Of a stretch of DNA of 64,000 bases, positions 34,661-42,595 are shown in pieces. The position numbers and the translations under genes are program-made. A model generated the notes under the pieces. That model saw nothing but the letters and a program-made list of their open reading frames with translations. It was not told the origin of the DNA and made no database searches. Source of the DNA: Ruminococcus flavefaciens (lineage in GTDB: Bacteria; Bacillota; Clostridia; Oscillospirales; Ruminococcaceae); assembly GCF_900119075.1 (NCBI RefSeq), contig NZ_FPIP01000002.1, forward strand, positions 434,001-498,000, in the 5' to 3' direction. Position 1 is the stretch's first letter, and each line of letters begins with the position of its first letter.

Positions 34661-34730
34661 ATTCTGAAAAAATTTCCAAAAAAATTTTTTGTGTTTGTTT
34701 TTTATTGGATATATGGCAAAAAAACGGGAT

Positions 34731-34769
34731 AAAAAAAGAACACTGCCGTGCTTGGCAGTGCTCTTTTTC
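34731..34769 (-). terminator. Terminator of the sigI-rsgI operon
   Basis: AGAACACTGCC/GGCAGTGCTCT stem with one mismatch and a 6-base loop, followed on the minus strand by CTTTTTTT. There is also a short U run on the other strand. Confidence 0.85.
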
Positions 34770-34845
34770 CCGTCTGATCGACCGATAAAGAGGAATGTGA
34801 GGTCGGACGGTTTTATGAAGGATCTCATGTTTCCTATTTTTTAGG

Positions 34846-36015
34846 TTAGGGAAGGGGAATTGGAAGTGGAGGGGTTATAGTTTTTTCTGCTTCGGGCAGT
34901 GCTTCCCGGGCAGGTCCTGTATTCTTATCCGTCTCGGGAGTCGGAGCTTCCGGAGCTGGTGCTTCGGGAGAAGGAGCTTGCGGAACAGGCGGCTCGGGGA
35001 GCGGAGTAAGAGCTTTGTATGGATTTATCTCCGAAAGTCTGATAGTATCCAATACTTCCTTTTCAAGCTGTATTCTTATCTCGGGTGCCGCAGGAGCAGG
35101 AGGAGCTGCGCCCTCATCGGGCTTTGGCGGCTCGACCTTGTCATCGGGCTTAGGAGCTGTATTCTTATCAGCAGGCTTCGGAGGTTCGGGAGCTTCAGGT
35201 GAAACAGGAGGAGCAGGAGGTGCGTCGGGCTGTTTTACCTGCGGAGCTGTATTATTGTTGCTGTTATTATTGTTTGCCGCAGGAGGAGCTGCAGGTGTCG
35301 GCGGAGTTACTTCCGCAGGCTTTGGCGGCTCGACCTTGTCGTCAGGCTTAGGAGCTGTATTCTTATCGGCAGGCTTCGGCGGATCGGGTTTTTTGTTATC
35401 CTTTGCAGGATCAGCCTTCGGCGGCTCGGGAGGAGTCTTTTCGTGAGGCTTATTGCCGTCAAGCTCCTGAACCTTTACCTTAACGTCGGGGATACCTGTG
35501 ATAAGGTCTGACTTGTAGGAATTATATTCGGAAGGAGTTTCGGCTTTGATATAGATATCGACGGTGTCGCCGCTCTCTATGATGCCTTTGTCCTTTTCGA
35601 TATCAATGATATCGTTTGCGGCGTCGAGCATATCCTTGCCCTTGCCGTCATAATTCTTGATTATCTCGTCACTGTCTGCATTCTCAGTGCTGATATTGAG
35701 CACCTTGCCCTTTTTGTTGAGCTCCATGCGCACATTAGCCTCAGATGAGATGAGCACAGTGGAGTGAGTCTTGTAGTTGCTTGAGTAGTAGAAGGCTCCT
35801 GCGGAGACTGCTATTGTCAGGCAGGCTGCGGCTGCAACAAATTTAGAAATATGCATACTGATCCTGCCGCGGTTGAGCTCCTCGGCGTTCATCAGAACAG
35901 GATCGGTGACAGTCTGTCCGACTTTATAGCGGAGATTTGCCGCCTGTACGAAGCGTGATTCTTCGTCCATAAGGACTGCATAGCCCTCGTGACATTCCAT
36001 TACCATATATTTCAT
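34846..36015 (-). CDS. rsgI: RsgI-type anti-sigma factor with Pro-rich ectodomain
   Basis: A 389-residue single-pass protein. The RsgI N-terminal anti-sigma domain (1-55; MVMECHEGYAVLMDEESRFV, then KVGQTV) is cytosolic. The TM spans about 57-77. A juxtamembrane RsgI domain (about 84-185) contains LNKKGKVLNIS. The ectodomain (190-389) is almost all Pro, Lys, Glu and Ala, with the unit DKNTAPKPDDKVEPPKP present twice. The usual DxNPSIE stretch, whose Asn-Pro bond is the reported self-cleavage site, reads SSEANVRME here, so that site is missing. The start overlaps the sigI stop by 4 bases. It should hold SigI at the membrane until an outside signal arrives. Clostridial relatives carry sugar-binding ectodomains instead. 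Confidence 0.85.
   Translation of the reverse strand: MKYMVMECHEGYAVLMDEESRFVQAANLRYKVGQTVTDPVLMNAEELNRGRISMHISKFVAAAACLTIAVSAGAFYYSSNYKTHSTVLISSEANVRMELNKKGKVLNISTENADSDEIIKNYDGKGKDMLDAANDIIDIEKDKGIIESGDTVDIYIKAETPSEYNSYKSDLITGIPDVKVKVQELDGNKPHEKTPPEPPKADPAKDNKKPDPPKPADKNTAPKPDDKVEPPKPAEVTPPTPAAPPAANNNNSNNNTAPQVKQPDAPPAPPVSPEAPEPPKPADKNTAPKPDDKVEPPKPDEGAAPPAPAAPEIRIQLEKEVLDTIRLSEINPYKALTPLPEPPVPQAPSPEAPAPEAPTPETDKNTGPAREALPEAEKTITPPLPIPLP
35120..35388 (-). repeat. Duplicated 71-bp segment inside rsgI
   Basis: 35120-35190 and 35318-35388 are nearly identical (about five differences), encoding the repeated KPADKNTAPKPDDK unit. Such close direct repeats can expand or contract by slippage or recombination. 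Confidence 0.75.
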
Positions 36016-36734
36016 TTGTTTTCACCACCTTTGAGTACCTGCATTATGTGACCTCGCATTATCTCATAGCCGTTGGTGCAAATGAGAAGCACTGCCACAA
36101 GATAACGTCTGTGTCTTTCAAGAGACTTTCTCTCTACCTTTGCGCCCTCTGCCAGCTTTGCCAGCGGAACTCGCTTAGTTCTGAGGAAGTCCTCCAGTAT
36201 TTCGGGATTATTTCTTGCGTACTGAACAGCCTTCTGGCATATTTCAAGAGTACGGCGCTGTCTCGGAGAATTCTCTGCAACGTCGGTCATTGAAACGCCG
36301 AAGTCCTGCATCTGAGCTGAAAGCTCGTCTATTTCCTGTTTTGTGGCTTCTCTTAGTTCGTTTTCTTGGTATGTATCGTGTTCGTCGCGTATTGTATCCT
36401 TCAGGTCCGGCTTGTCGTCGTCGGAAACGTCCAGTGATATCTGTCCCTTATTTCTTTTTTCTTTTCTGTAGTTGTCTATCAGGCGGTTCTTTATCTGCAA
36501 TGCTGCAAATTTGAGGAAAGAGCCGCGGAGTTTGGAGTAGTTTCGGATAGATTCGTAAAAAGCGAACATAGCTATACTCAGCTCGTCATCGCTCTTGTCG
36601 GGCGGACGGTTGAGAAATTTGGCTGTTTCGGACTTGATAAATGGCATATAAGCTTCGATGAGCTCGTCTGCCGCGTGGCTGTCTTTTTTAGCCTTATAGA
36701 CCTGGGATATGATTTGATGCGCATCAGAATTCAT
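36012..36734 (-). CDS. sigI: SigI-family RNA polymerase sigma factor
   Basis: A 240-residue sigma factor of the SigI type. Region 2 (about 20-95) reads YMPFIKSETAKFLNR, DDELSIAMFAFYESIRNY and FLKFAALQIKNRLIDNYRKE. The C-terminal SigI domain (about 130-235) includes LAKLAEGAKVERKSLERHRRYL. It is co-transcribed with rsgI, its expected anti-sigma partner, with a 4-base overlap. The ATG at 36734 is preceded by GGGGGTGG; the in-frame TTG at 36749 is less likely. Its promoter (36759-36790) has the same unusual boxes as the neighbouring secreted protein, which implies autoregulation. Confidence 0.9.
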   Translation of the reverse strand: MNSDAHQIISQVYKAKKDSHAADELIEAYMPFIKSETAKFLNRPPDKSDDELSIAMFAFYESIRNYSKLRGSFLKFAALQIKNRLIDNYRKEKRNKGQISLDVSDDDKPDLKDTIRDEHDTYQENELREATKQEIDELSAQMQDFGVSMTDVAENSPRQRRTLEICQKAVQYARNNPEILEDFLRTKRVPLAKLAEGAKVERKSLERHRRYLVAVLLICTNGYEIMRGHIMQVLKGGENK

Positions 36735-36758
36735 ATGTGCCACCCCCAATGTAATAAT

Positions 36759-36790
36759 AGTTTACGCACAGTATTTTATAAAAGCGGGGT
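36759..36790 (-). promoter_or_regulatory. SigI-type promoter of the sigI-rsgI operon
   Basis: Minus strand: ACCCC (36786-36790), 19 bases, CGTAAACT (36759-36766). It is identical in boxes and spacing to 34629-34660, and starts about 25 bases before the sigI ATG. This supports autoregulation. Confidence 0.7.
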
Positions 36791-36914
36791 AAATGCAAAA
36801 AAATATTAAGCCTGAGTAATATTTTTTCAGTTATTAGCTGTTAGTGATCAGCGCATAGCTGCGGCAGCAGACATTAACTAATCACTAAGCACTTGAAACT
36901 GATCACTTTTTATC

Positions 36915-36960
36915 CAGAAACAGCCATAAAGTCGCGACTTTATGGCTGATGTAGGTTTCT
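36915..36960. terminator. 28-bp perfect palindrome after the acyl-CoA synthetase gene
   Basis: 36921-36948 is a perfect palindrome (CAGCCATAAAGTCG and its complement), flanked by AGAAA ... TTTCT. It lies just beyond the minus-strand stop at 36964, so it probably ends that transcript. A cruciform or protein-binding role is also possible. The rest of the gap 36791-36914 is AT-rich with scattered short repeats. Confidence 0.55.
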
Positions 36961-36963
36961 GAT

Positions 36964-38640
36964 TTACTTTGCTGAGTTTTCCTCGTCCTGATGACGGATC
37001 TGTGCACGTTTTATCTTGCCGCCCAGAGTCTTTGGCAGTTCCTTTACGTACTCGATAACACGAGGATACTTATATGGAGCAGTCTCATGCTTAACATGAT
37101 CCTGAAGCTCCTTTGTGAGCTCGGGTGACGGAGTATAGCCCTCTGCCAGAACGACTGTAGCCTTTACTACCTGTCCTCTTATAGGATCGGGAGCGCCTGT
37201 GATAGCGGATTCGACTACAGCAGGGTGGGTGAGAAGTGCGCTCTCTACCTCAAATGGTCCGATACGGTAGCCCGAGCACTTGATAACGTCGTCGTTTCTT
37301 CCCACGAACCAGTAATAGCCCTTGGAATCGCGCCATGCAACGTCACCTGTGTCGTAGTTCTTGCCGCCGAGAACAGCCTCGGTGAGCTCAGGGTTCTTGT
37401 AGTATCCGCAGAACAGACCTGTAGGACGCTCCTTGTCTATGCCGCATACCATGATGCTGCCCTCTTCACCGTCGTCGCACTCTGTACCGTCGGGACGGAG
37501 CAGGTGGATATTGTAGAGCGGTGAAGGCTTTCCTGTTGAGCCGGGCTTAGGATCTATCCACGGGAAGTTTGCGATAAGTACGGTACCCTCTGTCTGACCG
37601 AAGCCCTCGCGCATCTTCTTGCCTGTGAGCTCGTAGATACGGTTGAATACCTCAGGATTGAGGGGCTCGCCTGCGTTGCAGAAGTTCTGAATGGAGGACA
37701 GGTCATACTTTGTCATATCCTCCTGAAGCATGAATCTGTACATTGTAGGCGGTGCGCAGAATGTTGTCAGCTTGTAGTGGCTGATAACTTCCAGTATATC
37801 CTTTGCGTTGAATCTGCCTGTGAAGTCGTATGCGAACTGTATAGCGCCGCATATCCACTGTCCGTATATCTTGCCCCAGCCGAACTTAGCCCAGCCTGAG
37901 TCGGATATTGACATATGGAGCTTGTTCTCCTGTACCTGATGCCAGTACTTAGCGGTAACGATGTGACCAAGCGGATGTGCGAAGTTGTGACATACCATTT
38001 TAGGCATACCTGTTGAGCCTGATGTGAAGTATATCAGCATGGTATCTGTAGCCTTTGTAGCCTCGGCGCCTGTAGGACGCTCAAAGGTATCGGGGAACTT
38101 TTCGATCTCGTCCTCGAAGAAGTCCCAGCCCTCGCGTGGCTCTGCAACGGCTATCTTCTTGCGGAGAGTCTCTATCTGAGGAGCAGCTCCGTCTATCTGA
38201 CCGCGTATGTATTCGTCATCGCAGGCGATGATAGCAGAGATACCTGCCATATTGCCGCGGTAAGCGATATCATGTGTAGTAAAGAGCAGGTTTCCTGGGA
38301 TAAGGATAACGCCCATTTTGTGGAGAGCGGTAGCTATTACCCAGTACTCCCAGCGGCGGCGGAGTATAAGAAGTACTACATCGCCCTTTTTCAGTCCAAG
38401 GCTGCGGAAATAGTTGCAGGTCTTGTTTGAAAGCTTGGAAATATCAGTAAAAGTGAACGTCCTCTCCTGCTTATCGTGACTGAGCCATACAAGAGCCTTT
38501 TTCTCGGGCTCCTGCTTTGCCCATTCGTCAACGATGTCCCAGCCGAAGTTGAAGTCTTCGGGAACGTTTACACGGTAATTTTCCTTGAAATCCTCGTATG
38601 AATCAAATTCGATACGGGGAAGATATCGGTCTAAAAGCAT
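36964..38640 (-). CDS. Acyl-CoA synthetase (acetyl/medium-chain), AMP-forming
   Basis: A 558-residue adenylate-forming enzyme that activates a carboxylic acid with ATP and loads it on CoA. Motifs in order: YFTSGSTGMPK (about 208-218), GFGQTEG, YDTGD, GRNDDVIKCSGYRIGPFEVE (hinge), and KTLGGKIKR with the C-terminal catalytic Lys. The pattern fits acetyl- or medium-chain acyl-CoA synthetases; chain length cannot be told. It lies 39 bases downstream of a cupin-type regulator in one operon, a pairing common in Clostridia. Confidence 0.92.
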   Translation of the reverse strand: MLLDRYLPRIEFDSYEDFKENYRVNVPEDFNFGWDIVDEWAKQEPEKKALVWLSHDKQERTFTFTDISKLSNKTCNYFRSLGLKKGDVVLLILRRRWEYWVIATALHKMGVILIPGNLLFTTHDIAYRGNMAGISAIIACDDEYIRGQIDGAAPQIETLRKKIAVAEPREGWDFFEDEIEKFPDTFERPTGAEATKATDTMLIYFTSGSTGMPKMVCHNFAHPLGHIVTAKYWHQVQENKLHMSISDSGWAKFGWGKIYGQWICGAIQFAYDFTGRFNAKDILEVISHYKLTTFCAPPTMYRFMLQEDMTKYDLSSIQNFCNAGEPLNPEVFNRIYELTGKKMREGFGQTEGTVLIANFPWIDPKPGSTGKPSPLYNIHLLRPDGTECDDGEEGSIMVCGIDKERPTGLFCGYYKNPELTEAVLGGKNYDTGDVAWRDSKGYYWFVGRNDDVIKCSGYRIGPFEVESALLTHPAVVESAITGAPDPIRGQVVKATVVLAEGYTPSPELTKELQDHVKHETAPYKYPRVIEYVKELPKTLGGKIKRAQIRHQDEENSAK

Positions 38641-38679
38641 GATTATAAGAACTCCTTTTTATTTGCCCAAAAGCGGCTT

Positions 38680-39225
38680 TTATTCAGCGATCATAGTGAG
38701 AAATCTTGCTTTGCTGTCGCCCACGCAGCGCTGTCCGTGGAGATAGGTCGGGTTGAAGTATATCGAATCGCCCTCGTGGAGGATGATCTCCTGATCCTCG
38801 AATACTACAGCGACAGTTCCCTTGAGAACAAGGTTGAACTCCTGTCCCGAGTGGCTTACGAGCTTTGCGGGCTCGTCCGACGGTTCAAGTGTAACAAGAA
38901 GCGGCTGCATAACCTTATCGGCATAGCGGAAAGCGAGATCCTTGAAGCGATAACCGGGGAAACGGCTTATGCTTCTGCCCTTGCCGCGGCGGACAACCTG
39001 ATAAGTGTCGATACGGCTGGGTTCGCCTGTGACGAGCTCATTGAAATCGACTCCGAATTTGTTTGCAATCTCATAGATGACGCTGATAGGAAAGTCACCG
39101 TTCTGTTCATAGCCTGCGTACTGCTCGGCAGTAAGACCAAGCTCCTGTGCAAGCTTTTCCTGTGTGTAGTCGCACACCTCGCGCAGCTCACGTATACGTG
39201 CTGCGATCTCATTAATGGTTTCCAT
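38680..39225 (-). CDS. XRE-family regulator with C-terminal cupin domain
   Basis: A 181-residue regulator. The helix-turn-helix at about 7-62 (IRELREVCDYTQEKLAQELG ...) is followed by a cupin beta barrel (about 105-181) with SGQEFNLVLKG and LHEGDSIYFNPTYLHGQ metal/ligand-type motifs. It is the first gene of the operon with the acyl-CoA synthetase, so the cupin may bind the acid or acyl product and control it (inference). Promoter at 39281-39310. Confidence 0.9.
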   Translation of the reverse strand: METINEIAARIRELREVCDYTQEKLAQELGLTAEQYAGYEQNGDFPISVIYEIANKFGVDFNELVTGEPSRIDTYQVVRRGKGRSISRFPGYRFKDLAFRYADKVMQPLLVTLEPSDEPAKLVSHSGQEFNLVLKGTVAVVFEDQEIILHEGDSIYFNPTYLHGQRCVGDSKARFLTMIAE

Positions 39226-39280
39226 AGCGCAACCTCCTCTTTGATAATATACTGAAATACATTTAAACTGTATAAATTTA

Positions 39281-39310
39281 ATGATAGCACATTTTGAAGT
39301 CTCTTGTCAA
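39281..39310 (-). promoter_or_regulatory. Promoter of the regulator-acyl-CoA synthetase operon
   Basis: Minus strand TTGACA (39305-39310) and TATCAT (39281-39286), 18-base spacer. Confidence 0.7.
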
Positions 39311-39335
39311 GACATGGGGGTATTTATGGTAAAGA

Positions 39336-39369
39336 AAAACACTTCCGCGCATAAAAGCAGAAGTGTTTT
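39336..39369 (-). terminator. Terminator of the zinc transporter operon
   Basis: AAAACACTTC/GAAGTGTTTT stem with a 14-base loop, 12 bases after the stop at 39381; TTTTC tail on the minus strand. Confidence 0.75.
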
Positions 39370-39380
39370 GTGCTTTTTGC

Positions 39381-39842
39381 TCATTGGAGCTTATAGGAAG
39401 CATTTTTTAGCTGGCAGTATGTATAATTATCCTCTTTATATGTTGTGAAAGTGCCTGTAACGGTGATAAGCGCATTTTCAAACGGGTAATCGTCGGGATA
39501 CTTATAGTCCTTTCCAAGGTCGAATTCAAGTCCCTGCTGACAGCAGGCTGTGGCGTCTGCGATAATAACGGAGAAGTATGTTTTATCCGTGTTTTCGTTG
39601 TGATAGGCGTTGAAATTGCCTGTTACCCTGATTTTTTTGCCCATATAGTCATCGGGAGTCGTTATCATGCTGTATACGGTGCTGTAGACCATAGTGCTGC
39701 TCATTTTTGTCAGGTCAAGGTCTATGCCGTCGGCGGAGGAGCTTTTTGCGTTATCCGCGGAGCTTTCCGCACTTTTCTGAGTGTTGCCGCAGCCTGAGAA
39801 AATGGCTGCACACAGGCATAAAACAACTGCAAGCTTTTTCAT
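39381..39842 (-). CDS. OB-fold-like lipoprotein in the zinc operon
   Basis: A 153-residue predicted lipoprotein with lipobox FSGC (Cys18) and a Ser/Ala-rich linker. A beta-rich domain follows (about 48-153), with KKIRVTGNFNAY and ALITVTGTFTTYKEDN strands in an OB-fold-like order. A CCQQG pair near residues 99-103 could bind metal. Its start follows the permease stop with no gap, so it is coupled to znuABC. It is probably an extracytoplasmic zinc-handling or zinc-trafficking accessory; this is inferred from context only. Confidence 0.65.
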   Translation of the reverse strand: MKKLAVVLCLCAAIFSGCGNTQKSAESSADNAKSSSADGIDLDLTKMSSTMVYSTVYSMITTPDDYMGKKIRVTGNFNAYHNENTDKTYFSVIIADATACCQQGLEFDLGKDYKYPDDYPFENALITVTGTFTTYKEDNYTYCQLKNASYKLQ

Positions 39843-40712
39843 TTATTTTCCTCTCCTTAGTATGAATGATGTAAGACAGAATATGAAGAAAACGATGATA
39901 TCTGCCGAAACTATAGTCGAACCTACGGGAGTTCCTGCAAGTATTGAGATTATTATGCCGAAGAACGCACAGAGCAGGGAGATTATCACCGAGCAGATGA
40001 TAACGCTGCGGAAGCTCTTGAATACGCGCATTGCCGACAGGGCAGGGAAGATTATCAGTGCCGATATCAGCAGAGAGCCTACGAAGTTCATAGCGATGAC
40101 GATTATCATGGCTATGACAACTGCAATGAGCAGATTGTAAAGGTCTGAGCGTATGCCCGTAGCCTTTGCAAAGCTCTCGTCGAATGTAACTGCGAATATC
40201 TTATTGTAGAATATGAGGAATATTGCGATAACTATGACCGACATTCCAACACATATCCATACATCGGCAATTGACAGCGTCAGTATAGCCGTCGAGCCGA
40301 ACAGCGTACTGCACACATCGGCGGTAACGTTGCCCGATGTTCTGCCGCTGCCGCTCTGAGAGGCGATATTCATGAGCATATAGCCCAGAGCCAGAGCTCC
40401 CACGGATATCATGGCAATGGCGGCGTCGCCTTTTATCTTGGTATTGCTGCCTGTTCTCAGCAGTAGCACTGCCGAGCATACAGTGACTGGCATGATTATG
40501 AGCATATTGTTGGTGACACCCGTGATAGTAGCTACAGCCATAGCGCCGAATGCTACGTGGGAGAGTCCGTCGCCGATGAATGAAAAGCGCTTCATTACCA
40601 GCGTTACGCCTAAAAGCGAGGAGCAGAGCGCTATGAGTAGTCCTACTATAAGAGCATAGCGTACTGTAGGCATTTCAAAGTATCTGCCCAGCGTTGAAAA
40701 CATATCACTCAT
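39843..40712 (-). CDS. znuB: Zinc ABC transporter permease
   Basis: A 289-residue ABC-3 family permease with about eight to nine TMs. It has the family segments FIGDGLSHVAFGAMA (about 44-58) and KATGIRSDLYNLL. It imports Zn(II), possibly Mn(II), with ZnuC and ZnuA. The ATG at 40712 follows a GGGAGGTGAGG ribosome binding site; the GTG at 40721 overlaps that site. It overlaps the end of znuC by 8 bases. Confidence 0.92.
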   Translation of the reverse strand: MSDMFSTLGRYFEMPTVRYALIVGLLIALCSSLLGVTLVMKRFSFIGDGLSHVAFGAMAVATITGVTNNMLIIMPVTVCSAVLLLRTGSNTKIKGDAAIAMISVGALALGYMLMNIASQSGSGRTSGNVTADVCSTLFGSTAILTLSIADVWICVGMSVIVIAIFLIFYNKIFAVTFDESFAKATGIRSDLYNLLIAVVIAMIIVIAMNFVGSLLISALIIFPALSAMRVFKSFRSVIICSVIISLLCAFFGIIISILAGTPVGSTIVSADIIVFFIFCLTSFILRRGK

Positions 40713-41427
40713 CGTCCTCACCTCCCATAACAGAAAGGAAAGCCTGGCCTATCTTGCTGTTCATGTAGTCCTCTTTAGTGCCGAAGAACAGCTGCTTGCC
40801 GCCGATATGCAGAATATGGGAAGCATATCTCACGGCGGCGTTCATATCATGGGATACCATGATGACGGTTATGCCGTCCTTTTTGTTGAGACTGTCGATA
40901 AGCTCGTACATCTCATTGGTAGCCTTTGGATCGAGTCCTGTTACGGGCTCGTCAAGGAGTATCATCTTTCTTGCGGCGCAGAGGGCTCTTGCAAGGAGCA
41001 CTCGCTGCTGCTGACCGCCTGAAAGCTCTCTGTAGCAGCGTTTGGTGAGGGGCTCTATTTCAAGTCTCCTCATCATGTCGTGAGCCAGCTTCTTTTCCTC
41101 TTTGCTGTAAAACGGACGAAGTCCGCAGCGGTTCATACAGCCCGAGAGAACTATCTCACGCACTGAGGCGGGGAAGTCTCTCTGCACCATAGTCTGCTGC
41201 GGAAGATATCCTATCTCATTTTTGCCCATGCCGCCGCAAAGCTCGATATTGCCGCTGACGGGAGGCTTCAGTCCGAGAAGAGCCTTTATAAGCGTACTCT
41301 TTCCCGAGCCGTTCTCACCGACTATACAGAGGTAATCGCCGCTGCTGACGGTAAAGTTCAGATTTTTTGCAATGACGTCGCCCTCATAGCCAAGGGAAAC
41401 GTTTTCACATTTTAGCAATGCGCTCAT
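40705..41427 (-). CDS. znuC: Zinc ABC transporter ATP-binding protein
   Basis: A 240-residue ATPase: Walker A GENGSGKST, Q-loop GYLPQQT, signature LSGGQQQR, Walker B MILLDEPVTGLD, H-loop VSHD. It sits between the binding protein (1-base overlap) and the permease (8-base overlap), so the operon is tightly coupled. Confidence 0.94.
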   Translation of the reverse strand: MSALLKCENVSLGYEGDVIAKNLNFTVSSGDYLCIVGENGSGKSTLIKALLGLKPPVSGNIELCGGMGKNEIGYLPQQTMVQRDFPASVREIVLSGCMNRCGLRPFYSKEEKKLAHDMMRRLEIEPLTKRCYRELSGGQQQRVLLARALCAARKMILLDEPVTGLDPKATNEMYELIDSLNKKDGITVIMVSHDMNAAVRYASHILHIGGKQLFFGTKEDYMNSKIGQAFLSVMGGEDDE

Positions 41428-42413
41428 TAGTCAAGCACCCTCTTCAATGTTTCAAGATTTTCATTCATAAGGGAAATATAGCTTGCTCCGCCGTTTATGT
41501 CGTTCTTTGTTACGGACTGGAGCGAATTGAGCTTTTCAATAGTGATGTCCTTTTTCTTGGAGTTTGATATTATGGACTTGGCAATGGAATCATCGGAGTT
41601 TTCGATGATAAATACAGTGTCGAGGTCAAGCTCGTCCACCTTTTCTGCCAGCTTTGCAATAGTCTCGAAGCTTGCGGCAGTTTCTGCTGAGCAGCCTACG
41701 AATGCTGCGTAGTAGTCGATATTGTAGTCGTCCACCAGATAGCGGAATGGGAATCTGTCGCCGAAAAGCACTGTTTTTGTCTTTGCGCTGTCAGCCATTT
41801 CCGTGAAGCCCTCGTCCAGCTTTTTCAGCTCGTTCTTGTAGGCTTCGAGGTTTGCACGGTACTTGTCTGCGTTATCAGCGTCCTTTTCGCAGACAGAATC
41901 GCATATAGCGTCGCAGATGACCTCTGCATTCTTTACGGACAGCCAAACGTGCTCGTCGTACTCGGGACCTTTCTCCTCTTCGCCCTCTTCTTCCTCTTCC
42001 TCCGGCTCCATGCCCTCCTTGAGTTCCTCTTCCTTGATGCTCTGTCCGAGGACGTCAAAGAGTCTGATCACCTTCATATCCTTGTTTTTTGCGTCCTGAA
42101 GTGTATCTGTCACCCAGCCCTCGGACTCGCCGCCTACGTACATGAGCAGGTCGCAGTCTGAGATAGTGAGTATATCCTGAGCTGTGGGCTGATAGTTGTG
42201 GAGGTCAACACCGCTGCCGAGAAGATATGTCACCTCAGCACTGTCGGTGTCGCCGATAATATTTTTAGTCCAGTCGTACTCCGAGAAAGTAGTGCAGACT
42301 ATACTGAGCTTGCTGTCTTTTTTTGCAGCGCTTGTGTTTGAGCAGCCTGCGAATACGGAAGCAGCCAGAACTGCGGATACTGTAAGTGAAAGGGATTTGC
42401 TGAACTTGAACAT
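41427..42413 (-). CDS. znuA: Zinc-binding lipoprotein of ABC transporter
   Basis: A 328-residue cluster A-I solute-binding lipoprotein with lipobox FAGC (Cys23). Metal ligands are suggested by the His in DLHNYQPT and the His in YDEHVWLS. The third canonical His position falls in the FGDRFPFRYL segment, where this clostridial branch has Arg/Asp. The loop that is His-rich in classic ZnuA is instead an acidic run, MEPEEEEEEGEEEKGP (about 139-154). It is the first gene of the operon. The Zur-like operator at 42432-42454 supports zinc as substrate. Confidence 0.92.
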   Translation of the reverse strand: MFKFSKSLSLTVSAVLAASVFAGCSNTSAAKKDSKLSIVCTTFSEYDWTKNIIGDTDSAEVTYLLGSGVDLHNYQPTAQDILTISDCDLLMYVGGESEGWVTDTLQDAKNKDMKVIRLFDVLGQSIKEEELKEGMEPEEEEEEGEEEKGPEYDEHVWLSVKNAEVICDAICDSVCEKDADNADKYRANLEAYKNELKKLDEGFTEMADSAKTKTVLFGDRFPFRYLVDDYNIDYYAAFVGCSAETAASFETIAKLAEKVDELDLDTVFIIENSDDSIAKSIISNSKKKDITIEKLNSLQSVTKNDINGGASYISLMNENLETLKRVLD

Positions 42414-42431
42414 TTGAATAACACCTCATAT

Positions 42432-42454
42432 TTGAATTTGATAATCATTTTCAA
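42432..42454 (-). promoter_or_regulatory. Zur/Fur-type operator before znuA
   Basis: Minus strand TTGAAAATGATTATCAAATTCAA is an imperfect dyad centred on ATGATTATCA, close to the Fur-family core. It lies just downstream of the -10 box, so bound repressor would block initiation. Confidence 0.75.
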
Positions 42455-42457
42455 TTT

Positions 42458-42486
42458 ATTATATATCATGTTTTCGGTTTTGTCAA
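42458..42486 (-). promoter_or_regulatory. Promoter of the zinc transporter operon
   Basis: Minus strand with both boxes at consensus: TTGACA (42481-42486), 17 bases, TATAAT (42458-42463). Such strength fits a promoter kept silent by a repressor. Confidence 0.88.
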
Positions 42487-42532
42487 GAGGGAAAATCATA
42501 AATTGAGAATTTATAAAAAAGCTGAGCCATAC

Positions 42533-42561
42533 TTGACAATTCCTGTACTTTAATGTATAAT
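42533..42561 (+). promoter_or_regulatory. Promoter of membrane protein gene 42596
   Basis: Consensus TTGACA (42533-42538), 17 bases, TATAAT (42556-42561). Confidence 0.85.
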
Positions 42562-42595
42562 AATTTTGTAATATTGATGTTAGGGGGACGGTATT

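Noticed and set aside
36921..36948. Attachment or dif-like site in the 28-bp palindrome
   Set aside because: It sits exactly at the end of a gene with complementary flanks, so termination is the simpler reading.
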